From Conoideocrella luteorostrata (taxonomy: Eukaryota > Ascomycota > Sordariomycetes > Hypocreales > Clavicipitaceae): a stretch of 17,764 bases of DNA. Numbering within the stretch: position 1 is the first letter of the stretch; each line of letters begins with the position of its first letter. The notes beneath the pieces are model-generated. The model did not search any database. It was not told where the DNA came from and saw only the letters and a program-made list of their open reading frames with translations. Below are positions 1 to 8,640 of the stretch, piece by piece. The stretch is taken from assembly GCA_032433595.1 (NCBI GenBank), contig JASWJB010000548.1:1-17764 (forward strand), read 5' to 3'. Position numbers and translations under genes: made by a program.

Positions 1-90
1 TAAACTCCGTCGTGCTGGGGATAGAGCATTGCAATTATTGCTCTTCAACGAGGAATCCCTAGTAAGCGCAAGTCATCAGCTTGCGTTGAT

Positions 91-127
<37 letters not shown>

Positions 128-164
128 CTACTACCGATTGAATGGCTCAGTGAGGCGTCCGGAC
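1..164 (+). pseudogene. Truncated 18S (SSU) rRNA gene fragment, 3' region
   Basis: The first 164 bases match the universal 3' part of nuclear 18S rRNA, including the near-invariant block around 105-123 (TTTGTACACACCGCCCGTC) and the segment ending CTCAGTGAGGCGTCCGGAC. Homology stops at about 164: the expected continuation (TGGCCC... and then helix 45 and the 3' end) is absent and unrelated sequence follows, with no ITS1 or 5.8S. Compared with the fungal consensus as I remember it, there is a 4-base insertion near 124-131 (CTAC duplicated) and a T-to-C change near 57. The fragment runs off the left edge, so its 5' limit is unknown. I read it as a dispersed, non-functional rDNA piece rather than part of the working array. 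It could instead mark a mis-assembled junction. Confidence 0.88.
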
Positions 165-733
165 CAGCCACGAAGAAGTACAGTATTTGCTACTGGGGCC
201 GCTCAAACAGTTTAACTAACTGCAGAGTACGGAGTACGGAGCTTCCTCTCTACAATCGCCTAACTAGGCAGCCCTACCCACTAATCCCAGTGGGCGGAAC
301 TTGCGGATTTCACTATCATTGTCACTGGTGTGCACCAGGCGCAATAGCAGCATCAACAACAATGTAAGCTTGTATTGCAAAGCATGCTGGAGCATTATAA
401 TTTTTTTCTGGCCAAAAGAAAAAAAGAAAAAAAACCATCATACTGCTTATATTACGCTGTAATAAGCTACGTTTCATGTGTCGGCGCTTGTAGGTATGAC
501 AAGCATCCACTGCTGAACGGCACTACGGAGCACTTGCTTGCGCCGTAGCTCCAGACCAGCTACCAGCCCCACTCACTGAAGATTGATATCTTCAACTGAG
601 GACCGTCATCAGTTCGTCCTAGGCAGGGATAACTTGTCAATATTGCATCCTTACTATAAACACCAGGCACCGCGTGTCCGCCTCCAATTCCTTCCCGGGC
701 AGCTTCCGCCAGTAACATACACCATCCGAAATT
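165..733. other. Intergenic stretch between rDNA fragment and methyltransferase gene
   Basis: No gene is recognised here. The stretch holds a GTACGGAGTACGGA direct repeat at 223-242, a 6-bp-arm inverted repeat at 324-337 (CTGGTG/CACCAG), and a T-run/A-run quasi-palindrome around GGCC at about 401-440. The last 100 bases are the methyltransferase promoter and leader. Reading frames that cross the rDNA fragment are not believable as genes. Confidence 0.6.
652..660 (+). promoter_or_regulatory. TATA-like element upstream of the methyltransferase
   Basis: TACTATAAA lies about 75 bases before the chosen ATG at 734, and there is no other ATG between them. Position and composition fit a fungal core promoter, but this is pattern matching only. 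Confidence 0.3.
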
Positions 734-1913
734 ATGGCCTGGCAATTCTCCGCCAGGGACTTTGTCCTTGGCATCGTTGTAGGCGGCGTCGTCACAATCG
801 TGATCCTCTCCGTCGGCTTGATCATGTTCATTCGGTCCAGCAACATCTACGGCCTTGGACACTGGAAGCTCAATGTCAGAACCCCACTCCCGTCAATGTG
901 GATGAATCTGGGATTCTGGTAAGACTCATCTCTCGTGAATTGACTCCAAAGGACTCTGTACCGCGAGCACCCATTCTGCAAGCACGAGTGATCATCTAAT
1001 AAACCCTCGTTTTAGGAAATCCGATGATGGGAAACCCATCATCAATTTCTCCGAGGCCACGCGCGCTCTGCTAGAGAAGATGGTAGATACAGCTGGGCTT
1101 CTGGTAAAAGATGATGCCACAAGCGATACGCGAGATGCCATCGCAGTGCTGGACCTAGGATTTGGCTGTGGTGACCAGACCATCGCTCTTGCGGACATGA
1201 TTCAAGCCCAGAAGCGACCGCGGTTTCGGTACGTGGGGCTGACGCTGAATGCTTCGCAGGTTCAAACAGCGCAGAGGACGCTTCATAGATCAGTGAAACT
1301 GGAGAACGACGCAGTCGCTGATGGACTGACCCGAGACTCATTCAAGCTGTACCGTGCAAATGCAGCAAAACCGGAGACCTGGAGCAGAGCTGTCCGCACT
1401 TCAGTAGATACTTTGGCAGACGAAAGTTTCTCGGAGCGATGGCTCTTGGCTCTAGATTGCCTCTATCACTTCTCGCCTTCGCGCAAACCCATCTTTAAGT
1501 TTGCGGCGCAGACGCTGGATGCACATGCCATGGTTTTCGATCTGGTACTAAACGAGAAGGCATCGAAATTGAATACGCTATTGATCAGAGTGGTGGGCTA
1601 CATCCTGAGTTGTCCGTTCTATACGTTTTTGACGAAGGAGCAATACAGAGATCAGCTGATCGAGTGTGGCTACGACCGGGCGCATATTGAGATCATAGAG
1701 ATTTCGGATCATGTATTTGCTGGGCTATCGGCGTTCTTGAGGAGGCAGGACACTGCGCTGAGCCAGTATGGGATAGGCATTGGCGGGTTTAAGTTGGTGG
1801 GTAGGATCTATGAGTGGCTCGATAGGACGAGAGTTGTGAATGCGGTCATTGTTGTGGCGAGGACGAAAGGAAAGGTAGCAAAGGGGACAATTTCAGCTGC
1901 GCCTGGAACCTGA
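734..1913 (+). CDS. Membrane-anchored SAM-dependent methyltransferase, cyclopropane-fatty-acid-synthase-like (2 exons)
   Basis: The model is exon 1 734-918, intron 919-1015 (97 nt, GTAAGA...TTTTAG), exon 2 1016-1913, giving 360 aa. The split Trp codon rejoins in frame and leads straight into the long open frame. Residues about 11-33 are one hydrophobic segment, so the protein is probably anchored in a membrane with the catalytic domain beside it. Residues 106-115 (VLDLGFGCGD) are the class I SAM-binding motif I. YVGLTLNASQVQ near 134-145 and LALDCLYHF at 206-214 fit motifs II and IV. The layout resembles fungal methyltransferases annotated as cyclopropane-fatty-acid-synthase or sterol-methyltransferase related, so a lipid or small-molecule acceptor is plausible, but the substrate cannot be read from the sequence. 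The gene stands alone with no metabolic neighbours. The ATG at 734 was chosen because it adds the membrane segment and sits just downstream of a TATA-like site. An internal start at 1080 would lose exon 1 and is unlikely. Confidence 0.85.
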
Positions 1914-2603
1914 GGATGACAAATCATGATCAAAATGTACCGTACTGATAAAATCAGCAAAGCTCTAATTAAAGCCCTTGCTATGTTGTCTTTAGAGCTA
2001 ATGACTTGCTTTCAGGATCAGCAATGTATGGCAAAGAATTTAATTTCAGAACCGCAGCTAACCATGCCGTCTGGTTCAGGGATGGCTATAAAAAAACCCA
2101 AACCTCTCTTAGGGTCTCTTTTGTTATTCCAACGTCGAAACAATCCTGTTGAATAAATAATATTAAGATCCCTACAGTGGCGACGTAGGAACTACTGTGT
2201 CCCGCCGCGGTACTTTATATCATGCCCTAATGGATACCTCAGAATGAAAAGCTGTGGGCTATTACCAACTCAAACCTGGGAAGTACGTTGCATAGTAATT
2301 GTAACAGCCGACCGACGGAACCTGCATGACTTTGGCAAGCCGTGGTCTTGATGCTCATGTAACTCTAAAGTAGGTAATCCTGGTGGGTGACACTAAGTCA
2401 AGAACCGCTTATGGGGGAAAACATGATTACGGCGATGCTGCTTTCTACCCCGCTGGAGAGTTGAAGGCGGTCAGTGTCGAGACAGTCTAACAAGTAAGTA
2501 GTTAAGCCCTTGACCGATGCTGGATCGTTTAGTTTCTATGGTCGATGCATCCCCAGCGTAATGGCATCCGGAGCCGACATTCCCCAGTCGAGGAGCAATG
2601 ATA

Positions 2604-2625
2604 AAGTCCTCGGAAGCGAGGACTT
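2604..2625. repeat. Perfect 9-bp-stem hairpin
   Basis: AAGTCCTCG at 2604-2612 is the exact reverse complement of CGAGGACTT at 2617-2625, separated by a GAAG tetraloop. It lies far from any recognised gene. It could be a structured-RNA element or a chance palindrome; nothing around it decides. Confidence 0.6.
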
Positions 2626-3010
2626 CCGCCTCAGCGCGGCACGACCAACAGATGATTTATTCAGAAGGAACCGTCGATAGTTAGTACAGGAACAGGCCAG
2701 CAAGCGGGCTTCGTACTTAGTTTCGTACATAGCTCTGCAGGATACTGGCTAATATCAGCTGACGAACCACGGTTGGGGACTTGGTTCATTTGCACCGGGC
2801 GAAGTGGCTGCAAGTGGCCACGGAAAACGCCCTTAAAAGGAAAGGTGCCTGTCGATCTCTTTCTGGGGCGACGCGAGATGAAGAATCTAGGCGACAATGC
2901 GGTTGAGACTGTACTGTATTGTGGTTACTCCGTAGGATTGGTCTGCATGGGTGCATCTTACTCAAGTCATGGGTCCCATTCCAAGGGCCGATTAAGCTTT
3001 GCGAACCAAC

Positions 3011-3028
3011 TGTACGGAGTACGGAGTA
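3011..3028. repeat. Copy of GTACGGAGTACGGAG motif
   Basis: TGTACGGAGTACGGAGTA repeats nearly the same word found at 223-242 and, in variants, many times in 6933-8515. It belongs to the short dispersed GGAGTAC-type palindromic repeats common between genes in filamentous ascomycetes. Confidence 0.6.
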
Positions 3029-3636
3029 GCACTACCCATAATCTCATCAGCCCTGGCGGAATGAGAAATAAGGTGCCGCACTTGAGGGAACCGTTCGTAG
3101 AACTCGGGTTGTCAATATTTGTATACATGGAGATGACCGATGCCACACGTCCCCCTACAGCGTGTAAGTTAGCCGCTGGGCTATACAGCCCTGATGGTGT
3201 AGAGTGCTGATGTTCTCCACGGAGACATTGACTAATTCCAACGGGCAATCTCCTTTCAGCGCTGATATAGTTAACTAATGTTACCACACTTACTACAATA
3301 GTGTTGCATTAAGAAGAGAACGTGGCGGTAGCCTCATCCTCATGGCATGTTGACAATCGATGAGCAGAATCCTTTCAGGTAGGACGGAACCCACCCTTTG
3401 CGGGTATGGATAGTGCATCGAGAAAGAAAGAAAAACGAGTTGAGCCAACAGCATTTGCGGAGTTTCACTGGCGAGCGATGGGGATTGCGTGCCTTTCCTT
3501 AGGATGCCGCGGGTATCCATGTAGACAAGCAAATAACATGAGGGCTCAACACATGTGTGCACTGAATACAGAATCGCTTGGTTATTCCTTAGTCGACGAG
3601 AAGAACATGATCAAAGTATGACTGAATGCCCCTAAG

Positions 3637-3888
3637 CTAGTGCGATGGCATGGCGAGGCCGGGCTCAGCTTTCCATAGCTTGACAACCCATTCACGGTTG
3701 TTGTAGTTGCCAGTATCGTCAATAGCCAATGCACGTCTGCTTTTGTGTATAAGACTGCTAAAGTTAAACGAGATGCTCTGTTAATCTGAATTGGAACTGC
3801 ATTTCTGGCTAGTGCTGATGGCTTGAAACTGCGTCACCTTCTGCTCTGTCTCATCCTGACAATGGCAACAAGAGGTGGGTGCTGCCAC
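3637..3888 (-). pseudogene. Possible relic of a small cysteine-rich secreted protein gene
   Basis: On the minus strand, around 3888-3784, one frame reads VAAPTSCCHCQDETEQKV and continues to QKCSSNSD before a stop: four cysteines close together after an Ala-rich stretch. A candidate intron end (CTTTAG, near 3755-3750) follows, and then another frame reads LAIDDTGNYNNREWVVKLWK with a stop codon at 3637-3639. The pieces lie in different frames, no ATG or signal peptide is intact, and a TAG sits just upstream of the first piece. The residue mix looks protein-like and fits small secreted cysteine-rich proteins of fungi, but I recognise no named family. Read as a decayed or mis-spliced gene; chance is a real alternative. 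Confidence 0.25.
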
Positions 3889-4461
3889 ACGGAGCTAGCC
3901 GCTATAACTTGAGGCTATCGCTGCCATCGGAGACCAAGTTAACTACAAAGTATAAACGGGACCTCGGTCGCTGGCTGGAAAATCCTGCCCGAGGTAAAAA
4001 ACATTCCTCTTTAGGTTTGGATCCCGCTTTGTCTCATTTGAGCCGAGCTTGCAAAGCAATAAATCCTGGCTGATGCCGCATGTTCCTTTACCCTAGCTAT
4101 GTCGGATGAACAACAAAGGAAAGCGACATTCAGTAATCCTAAAAGGAGTGACATAGTGTCAATTTGGCGTCAAATGGGATCAACCGAGCCAGTATGTTAC
4201 GTGGTAGATGCTCCTGTTGGGTTGCGTCTTACCATACCGTCTCCCCGAAGATGAAAGCAATCTAAGCTAAGAGAACGCGTTGACTGTAACTCTTGTTGGC
4301 GATGCGCAAAGCAACTCAGGATTCGATTATATTCCCACCGGCTAAAAGTAATCAGCGTCCTGGCCGAGGGAATTCCGGAGCTAGTAGGTGAACGAAAGGG
4401 CTTGGTGATGACGTTCCTGTTTCACTTGAGAGGAATGCGGGCGCCTTCCACGGGGAATGAT

Positions 4462-4528
4462 TTCCGGAATTTGCAGATTTCTGAGATTCTCGAGAAAATA
4501 TAGGATGGCTGAGGTCTGGAGTATATTA
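4462..4528 (+). promoter_or_regulatory. Promoter region of the GH64 glucanase with two short palindromes and a TATA-like box
   Basis: TTCCGGAA (4462-4469) and TTCTCGAGAA (4487-4496) are perfect palindromes 120-160 bases before the ATG. GTATATTA at 4521-4528 is a plausible TATA element about 90 bases upstream. The first palindrome has the TTCnnGAA form of a minimal heat-shock-factor site, but no regulator can be assigned. Confidence 0.3.
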
Positions 4529-4618
4529 GATTAACGGGCGCCATGCTCAAAGTTGAGATTGTGCTCTGAGACAACGCTATTTATTTTAATTCATATTTGT
4601 TGCGTCGCTTTTTCGATA

Positions 4619-5974
4619 ATGCGTACTCTATCGGTGTTGACAACTCTCCTGGCGGCGGTTTCTGCTGCTCCCTCATCGCCACTCTTAAGATCCAATGATA
4701 ATGGCTTCACCATTGGCCATGCCGGCGGAACTGATGGCATTATCATTACCAAAAGCAATACGTTGAACGGGACCTATCACGACGACGAGGTAGAGACGAT
4801 AAGTAAATTCACTTTTCCCGGGAGTTCTGCCAGTCAACTGCCGTTCGAACTTGTCAACAACTTTAATGGCGGTCAAGTCAAGGCTTATGTCCAGGGTCTA
4901 GACTCTAAGGATAGAGTTGTGTTTATAGAATCTGACGGCAGTTTGTTTTACCCAAAATCAAGGGGATCTAAAGTGCCTGTTGAGATTAACAACACCAAGA
5001 TTGCGATTGATCTTCCTGGTCGGGGTCAAACGTTCAGAATAAACATGCCGATTCCCATTCATTCCGGTCGCGTCTACTTCTCCGAGGGTGAACTGAAGTT
5101 CTTCATAGTTAAGACCCGCGATGGAGATGGATTAGTTCAGCCATCGGTCTCAAACCCGGCAGATCCAGGTGCAGAAACCAACTGGGGATTTGTTGAGTTC
5201 ACTTACAACCCAGACGGCTCTATTTTCGCAAACATTAGTTACGTTGACTTTGTCGGCATGATCCTAAGCATGTCTCTCACCGTCAAAGATAACTCTGGCA
5301 CTCAATTGACCAAGGGCCTAGACAGAAATGCTGTGTCGGCTATCTGCAGTAATATGCTCGCTCAGTCACGGAAAGATGGGCAGAATTGGAAGGCCATGTG
5401 CGTCGCAAACCGTGCAGGCAATCCTATCCGTGTCTTGTCTCCAAATGTCTATGCCGCAATGCAACCAGCCGACTTCGAAAATTATTGGCAGGCATACGTC
5501 GACAATGTTTGGAAATATTACAGCAATAGAACTCTCACGATTGACACTCAAGGCCCTGCCGGTCGGGTTAAATGCGGTGTGAATGGCAGCCAGATGAATT
5601 GCGCCGGCGATAACCGAGCTTACCCCAAACCAACGGCTAAGGACATCTGGGGCTGTGACAGCGGTGCTTTTGCGAAGCTCGATGGCGACAACGGGGTTCA
5701 CCTCGCAGTTATTGCTAGACTGTGTGCAGCGTTTGTCCGATCAACGTTGCTGGCTGACGGCGGCGATGTTCAACCACGTCTTCCCGAGACCAGTTACTAT
5801 ACGGGCAACCCAACAAATCACTATAGTCATCTGGTTCATAAGCAGGAGGTCGATGGAAAAGGCTATGCCTTTGCATATGACGATGTTAATCCAGACGGCG
5901 AGAATGCTTCTGGAGTCGTTTCGTCAGGGAATCCGCACACCTTAACTGTATATTTCGGTGCCCCTCCTGAGTAA
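4619..5974 (+). CDS. Secreted glycoside hydrolase family 64 beta-1,3-glucanase (laminaripentaose-producing type)
   Basis: A single uninterrupted frame encodes 451 aa. Residues 1-17 form a clear signal peptide (MRTLSVLTTLLAAVSAA), so the enzyme is secreted. The rest matches the GH64 fold: a beta-barrel domain plus a thaumatin-like domain forming a wide cleft that takes beta-1,3-glucan and releases short oligosaccharides. Characteristic stretches are WGFVEFTYN (189-197) and NISYVDFVG (205-213). Glu193 and Asp210 occupy the places of the catalytic pair known from the bacterial enzyme. The ending, with NHYSHLVHK, FAYDDVNPDG and LTVYFG, is typical of the family. Several N-glycosylation sequons (for example N124, N205) fit a secreted fungal protein. 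The frame extends upstream to 4553 without an ATG, and the ATG at 4619 starts the signal peptide exactly. The gene is intronless and sits alone between two gene-poor stretches. Likely roles are attack on other fungi, nutrient release or remodelling of the fungus's own wall. Confidence 0.94.
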   Translation: MRTLSVLTTLLAAVSAAPSSPLLRSNDNGFTIGHAGGTDGIIITKSNTLNGTYHDDEVETISKFTFPGSSASQLPFELVNNFNGGQVKAYVQGLDSKDRVVFIESDGSLFYPKSRGSKVPVEINNTKIAIDLPGRGQTFRINMPIPIHSGRVYFSEGELKFFIVKTRDGDGLVQPSVSNPADPGAETNWGFVEFTYNPDGSIFANISYVDFVGMILSMSLTVKDNSGTQLTKGLDRNAVSAICSNMLAQSRKDGQNWKAMCVANRAGNPIRVLSPNVYAAMQPADFENYWQAYVDNVWKYYSNRTLTIDTQGPAGRVKCGVNGSQMNCAGDNRAYPKPTAKDIWGCDSGAFAKLDGDNGVHLAVIARLCAAFVRSTLLADGGDVQPRLPETSYYTGNPTNHYSHLVHKQEVDGKGYAFAYDDVNPDGENASGVVSSGNPHTLTVYFGAPPE

Positions 5975-6663
5975 ATAATGGGCTATACTTGTATGATCTT
6001 CTGTAAGGTATATAGTGGATAAAAGCTATGTATATAAGTGGATATGGGCAGTTTCTGCTTTCTGGACGAGGATACTACTCGACACCGATGTATATACTGT
6101 CATGCTAGAATATTGACTACTTGCAAAGATTTGTGACGCGATTAGCTTGGATGCCTATCCGTGCGTTTCATTTGCAGTCCTTCGAAGACAGACCGGTTCA
6201 ATCTGTAGCCATGTGAGCTCATCTGTCAGTAGAAGTCCAGTTTCGGGAGTATGCCGCATCGTCATCGAGTTGGTTTAACTACAAAGTTATGACTCGCTAT
6301 GTAATCAAATCTCCTATGCCATTTTGTCGGGTGCCACCAGTCCAAAATAGACGTAATGCGTTTCTGAGACAGCTCCTGCCGATTTGAACTTAAATGTGCC
6401 GCTTCGTCGCTTCGGGCACGGTTGCACTTGACATGATTCAAGAAGGCCTGGAGGCAAAACGTTAGAAGCTCAGGCCTCAGTCTAGAAGAGTCTTGGATTC
6501 AGGAAAGGCCGTCACGCATATAATCCATCAAATGCATATTTGCCGCCATACATGACATTGTATGGGATCAGTGTACTGAGCCACCTCGACCCATGTCGGC
6601 TGTGACCGATGCCCCTTCTGTTTACCAATCTGTGCCCTCCTTCCACGGTAACAGTGCTTCCTT

Positions 6664-6827
6664 TGTTGTGCTGTAAAAATATTATAATATTCCCACTTTT
6701 TATGCGCAGGTATATGAGTTTGCAAATAAGTGTGTATAAATTTTACTTGATAATATACTTCATTTTTTTTATTCCTTTTTTTCTTTGGGAAAAAAATAAA
6801 AATATGAGTACGCTGTATTAGCGGTAG
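6664..6827. repeat. AT-rich tract
   Basis: About 160 bases strongly rich in A and T, with long T and A runs near 6763-6802, in an otherwise mixed-composition region. It could be nucleosome-poor DNA or a decayed element. No open frame or RNA gene is seen. Confidence 0.6.
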
Positions 6828-6832
6828 AATAT

Positions 6833-6845
6833 GAGAGAGAGAGAG
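6833..6845. repeat. (GA)n microsatellite
   Basis: About six GA units in a row, followed by a GGCAGGCA run. A simple sequence repeat, likely variable in length between strains. Confidence 0.75.
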
Positions 6846-7840
6846 GCAGGCACCGGTGTGCTCAGAAGAGGGTCACACACAGGTTGGAGGAGGCCGACAT
6901 GAGTCGAGTGGCTCAATTTAACTATTTCCCCGCCGTACGGGATACCTCGTCACCTGTTTGGCGCCCCGTGATGGCATATTGTTGGCTGCTCCAATGATAG
7001 ACCCAACGGACGGCAAAAAATATACCTCGAGAGCAAAGCCGATGGCTTAACTTCAGGGCACGAGATGCTTCGCTGCCTCTGCAGCCTCCGAAACTACTGG
7101 CAGCCTCACAGGTGCGCCCTAGTCAAGGGAAATAATTGTGCCGAAGAATCAGCATTCCCGCAGTCGGCTCAACTCCGTACACCCCTCTCGGCTACAACAA
7201 CCGTGCCGTACTCCAAGATCAATCGCGGGAGCGTTGCGTTACTCCGTACAGCGCTCTGCTATGCAATGTACGGCCGCAGCTGGCGAGTGGCGATTCTACC
7301 TAGATCTACACCGGGCCAGCCCACATCCGCGTCGCGAGACGGACATTCCCTGCTATGCCCCTTACGCCCTTGATGAGGAGTACAGCTCTTACACCCATAT
7401 TTAGGGACATGGGAGAGATATGGAGTACAGCAGAGAGGAGATGAGACCGTTTTTGTTTTTCTTTATTTCTGCGCCTCTTTGAAACAAACAGTACACAGCA
7501 CACTGCATGTGTACATGAAATAGTGACAATATCGTAACAGTAGGGACGCGCGTCAGTCAGTATGGAGTACTCCGTACCTGTCCCCATTTCAACTCATAAA
7601 ATGATCTAGTCAATACGGGGTGCAACGAAAGGGACGGCCGATCGTATTCTCATTCCGTACGGAGCACCCCGTTCCGTAGCTACTCGTGCTCCGTACAACC
7701 ACTTGGTTTCCAGGGGTGTTTTGCTGCGAAACCGACGTTATTGTGGATATATTATTGGACCAGTGGCTGTGAAGCCTCGTAATAATGAACTTGACACACG
7801 ACACCGCCGAGACGGGGACAGGCTGGCCTGGACTGGCTCG

Positions 7841-7852
7841 TCAAGCGCTTGA
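7841..7852. repeat. Perfect 12-bp palindrome
   Basis: TCAAGCGCTTGA is self-complementary. It lies 23 bases before the larger near-palindrome at 7876-7901 and shares its AGCGCT core. Confidence 0.7.
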
Positions 7853-7875
7853 GCCAAGTCGCAAAACACAGTTTG

Positions 7876-7901
7876 AGCCAGTGACAGCGCTATCACTGGC
7901 T
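7876..7901. repeat. 26-bp near-perfect palindrome
   Basis: AGCCAGTGA at 7876-7884 is the exact reverse complement of TCACTGGCT at 7893-7901. The 8 bases between contain the palindrome AGCGCT, so the whole 26 bp is symmetric except for one mismatched pair at 7885/7892. It could be a dimeric protein-binding site or a cruciform-forming repeat. Confidence 0.75.
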
Positions 7902-8640
7902 ACGAGTCGTTCCGCCAACATGGCAAACTGTGCAGCAGGTGTGGTGATAATGTGCTGTTGTCTGGAGCATCTCACGGCCAAACCGTCGACAGCCAACCGC
8001 ACCTTAGACGCTGTGGTCGTCTGGCGTCTACTGCAACAAGGAGAACCGCTCTAGAACCCGAATGTTCAAGGGCTAACCCCCACTACATGGTTGCATCTCT
8101 GCAGGAGAGGCATGGCGGCGGGACAGAGGCATCCTCTAATGCAGTCCGTCTTGCTAATCAACTTACGGTGTAGTTACGGAGTAGTTAGTTGGCTGCCAGT
8201 CGAACTCGTTCCTGCAAGTCTCTTAGCGCTACTCTGTACAGTGGCGACTGAGGGGATAGGGGGTTGATGGGGAAGGTGGAAGGTTAATGTCCAACGGTGG
8301 CTAAAAATGGCAGCTCACTTGAGGCATCCACTGGTATGTGGCGGTTACAGGGAGGTGGGGCCTGTCAGTTCACTGGCCCGCCGCTGTCTGTCAAGGGTCT
8401 CGGTGTAAATGCTCCCTGCTGTGCCTGGATTCAACAAATTTTAATATTGAGAGTTTGCGAGACTCCATCCACCCGTACTGTACGGGGTATAGTAGTCGGT
8501 ACCAGTACTCCGTACCAAACATTGACGTTGAACAGACATAGGTCTGATGTTCGAACTCCACATCTTTCATCTAAGCAACCAAGCCATCACTATGAGATTG
8601 GACATGGCCCATCCACGCTCCCTGTTTGTCTCTCTGCATG

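Larger units (their letters stand above)
1914..4618. other. Gene-poor stretch of 2.7 kb
   Basis: No intact gene is recognised on either strand; the open frames are short or begin at non-ATG codons. Just after the methyltransferase stop there is an 8-bp-arm inverted repeat (AGCTCTAA 1961-1968, TTAGAGCT 1992-1999) that may lie in its 3' UTR. Other contents listed separately are a strong hairpin at 2604-2625, a GTACGG repeat at 3011-3028, a possible gene relic at 3637-3888, and the GH64 promoter at the right end. I see no terminal inverted repeats, LTRs or transposase remnants that would define a mobile element. Confidence 0.55.
6933..8515. repeat. Cluster of CCGTAC/GTACGG palindromic motifs
   Basis: CCGTAC or its reverse complement starts at 6933, 6935, 7175 (CTCCGTAC), 7206, 7244, 7268, 7572, 7655, 7658, 7691, 8473, 8480 and 8510. 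That is 13 hits in 1.6 kb where fewer than one would be expected by chance. Several are full palindromes: CCGTACGG 6933-6940, GGAGTACTCC 7564-7573, TCCGTACGGA 7654-7663. The same word occurs at 223-242 and 3011-3028 and never inside the recognised genes, so it behaves as an intergenic dispersed repeat. Whether it is a protein-binding site or the remains of a miniature element is unknown. Confidence 0.7.
5975..8640. other. Gene-poor stretch of 2.7 kb
   Basis: No gene is supported; the longest frames (for example 8297-8641, 114 codons) begin without an ATG and show no protein-like pattern. The left end is the GH64 3' UTR, with two near copies of TATATAGTGGATA (about 6009-6044). Beyond it are an AT-rich tract, a (GA)n run, the CCGTAC/GTACGG cluster and two palindromes, all listed separately. 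The right end leads into the BAR gene promoter. Confidence 0.55.

Noticed and set aside
29..367. 112-codon open frame across the rDNA fragment
   Set aside because: Its first half is 18S rRNA sequence and it has no ATG start (TTG); a chance frame.
583..999. 138-codon frame overlapping methyltransferase exon 1 and intron
   Set aside because: It runs out of frame with the convincing exon 1, has no recognisable pattern and begins without an ATG.
1926..2156. 76-codon ATG frame just after the methyltransferase stop
   Set aside because: Low-complexity, no family resemblance, and it lies where the 3' UTR should be.
2773..3210. 145-codon frame in the gene-poor stretch
   Set aside because: Starts at TTG, contains the GTACGG intergenic repeat, and its translation shows no domain or signal peptide.
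1914..4618. Transposon or retroelement remnant
   Set aside because: No terminal inverted repeats, LTRs, target-site duplications, transposase motifs or strong AT-biased RIP signature could be seen.
3937..6290. Shared word TAACTACAAAGT near 3940 and 6277, considered as direct repeats flanking an inserted GH64 gene
   Set aside because: The match is only about 12-14 bases, the flanks do not extend it, and there are no terminal repeats; probably chance.
8548..8562. GTTCGAACTCC word resembling a tRNA T-loop
   Set aside because: The flanking bases do not form a T-arm stem, and no acceptor, D-arm or anticodon arm can be folded around it.
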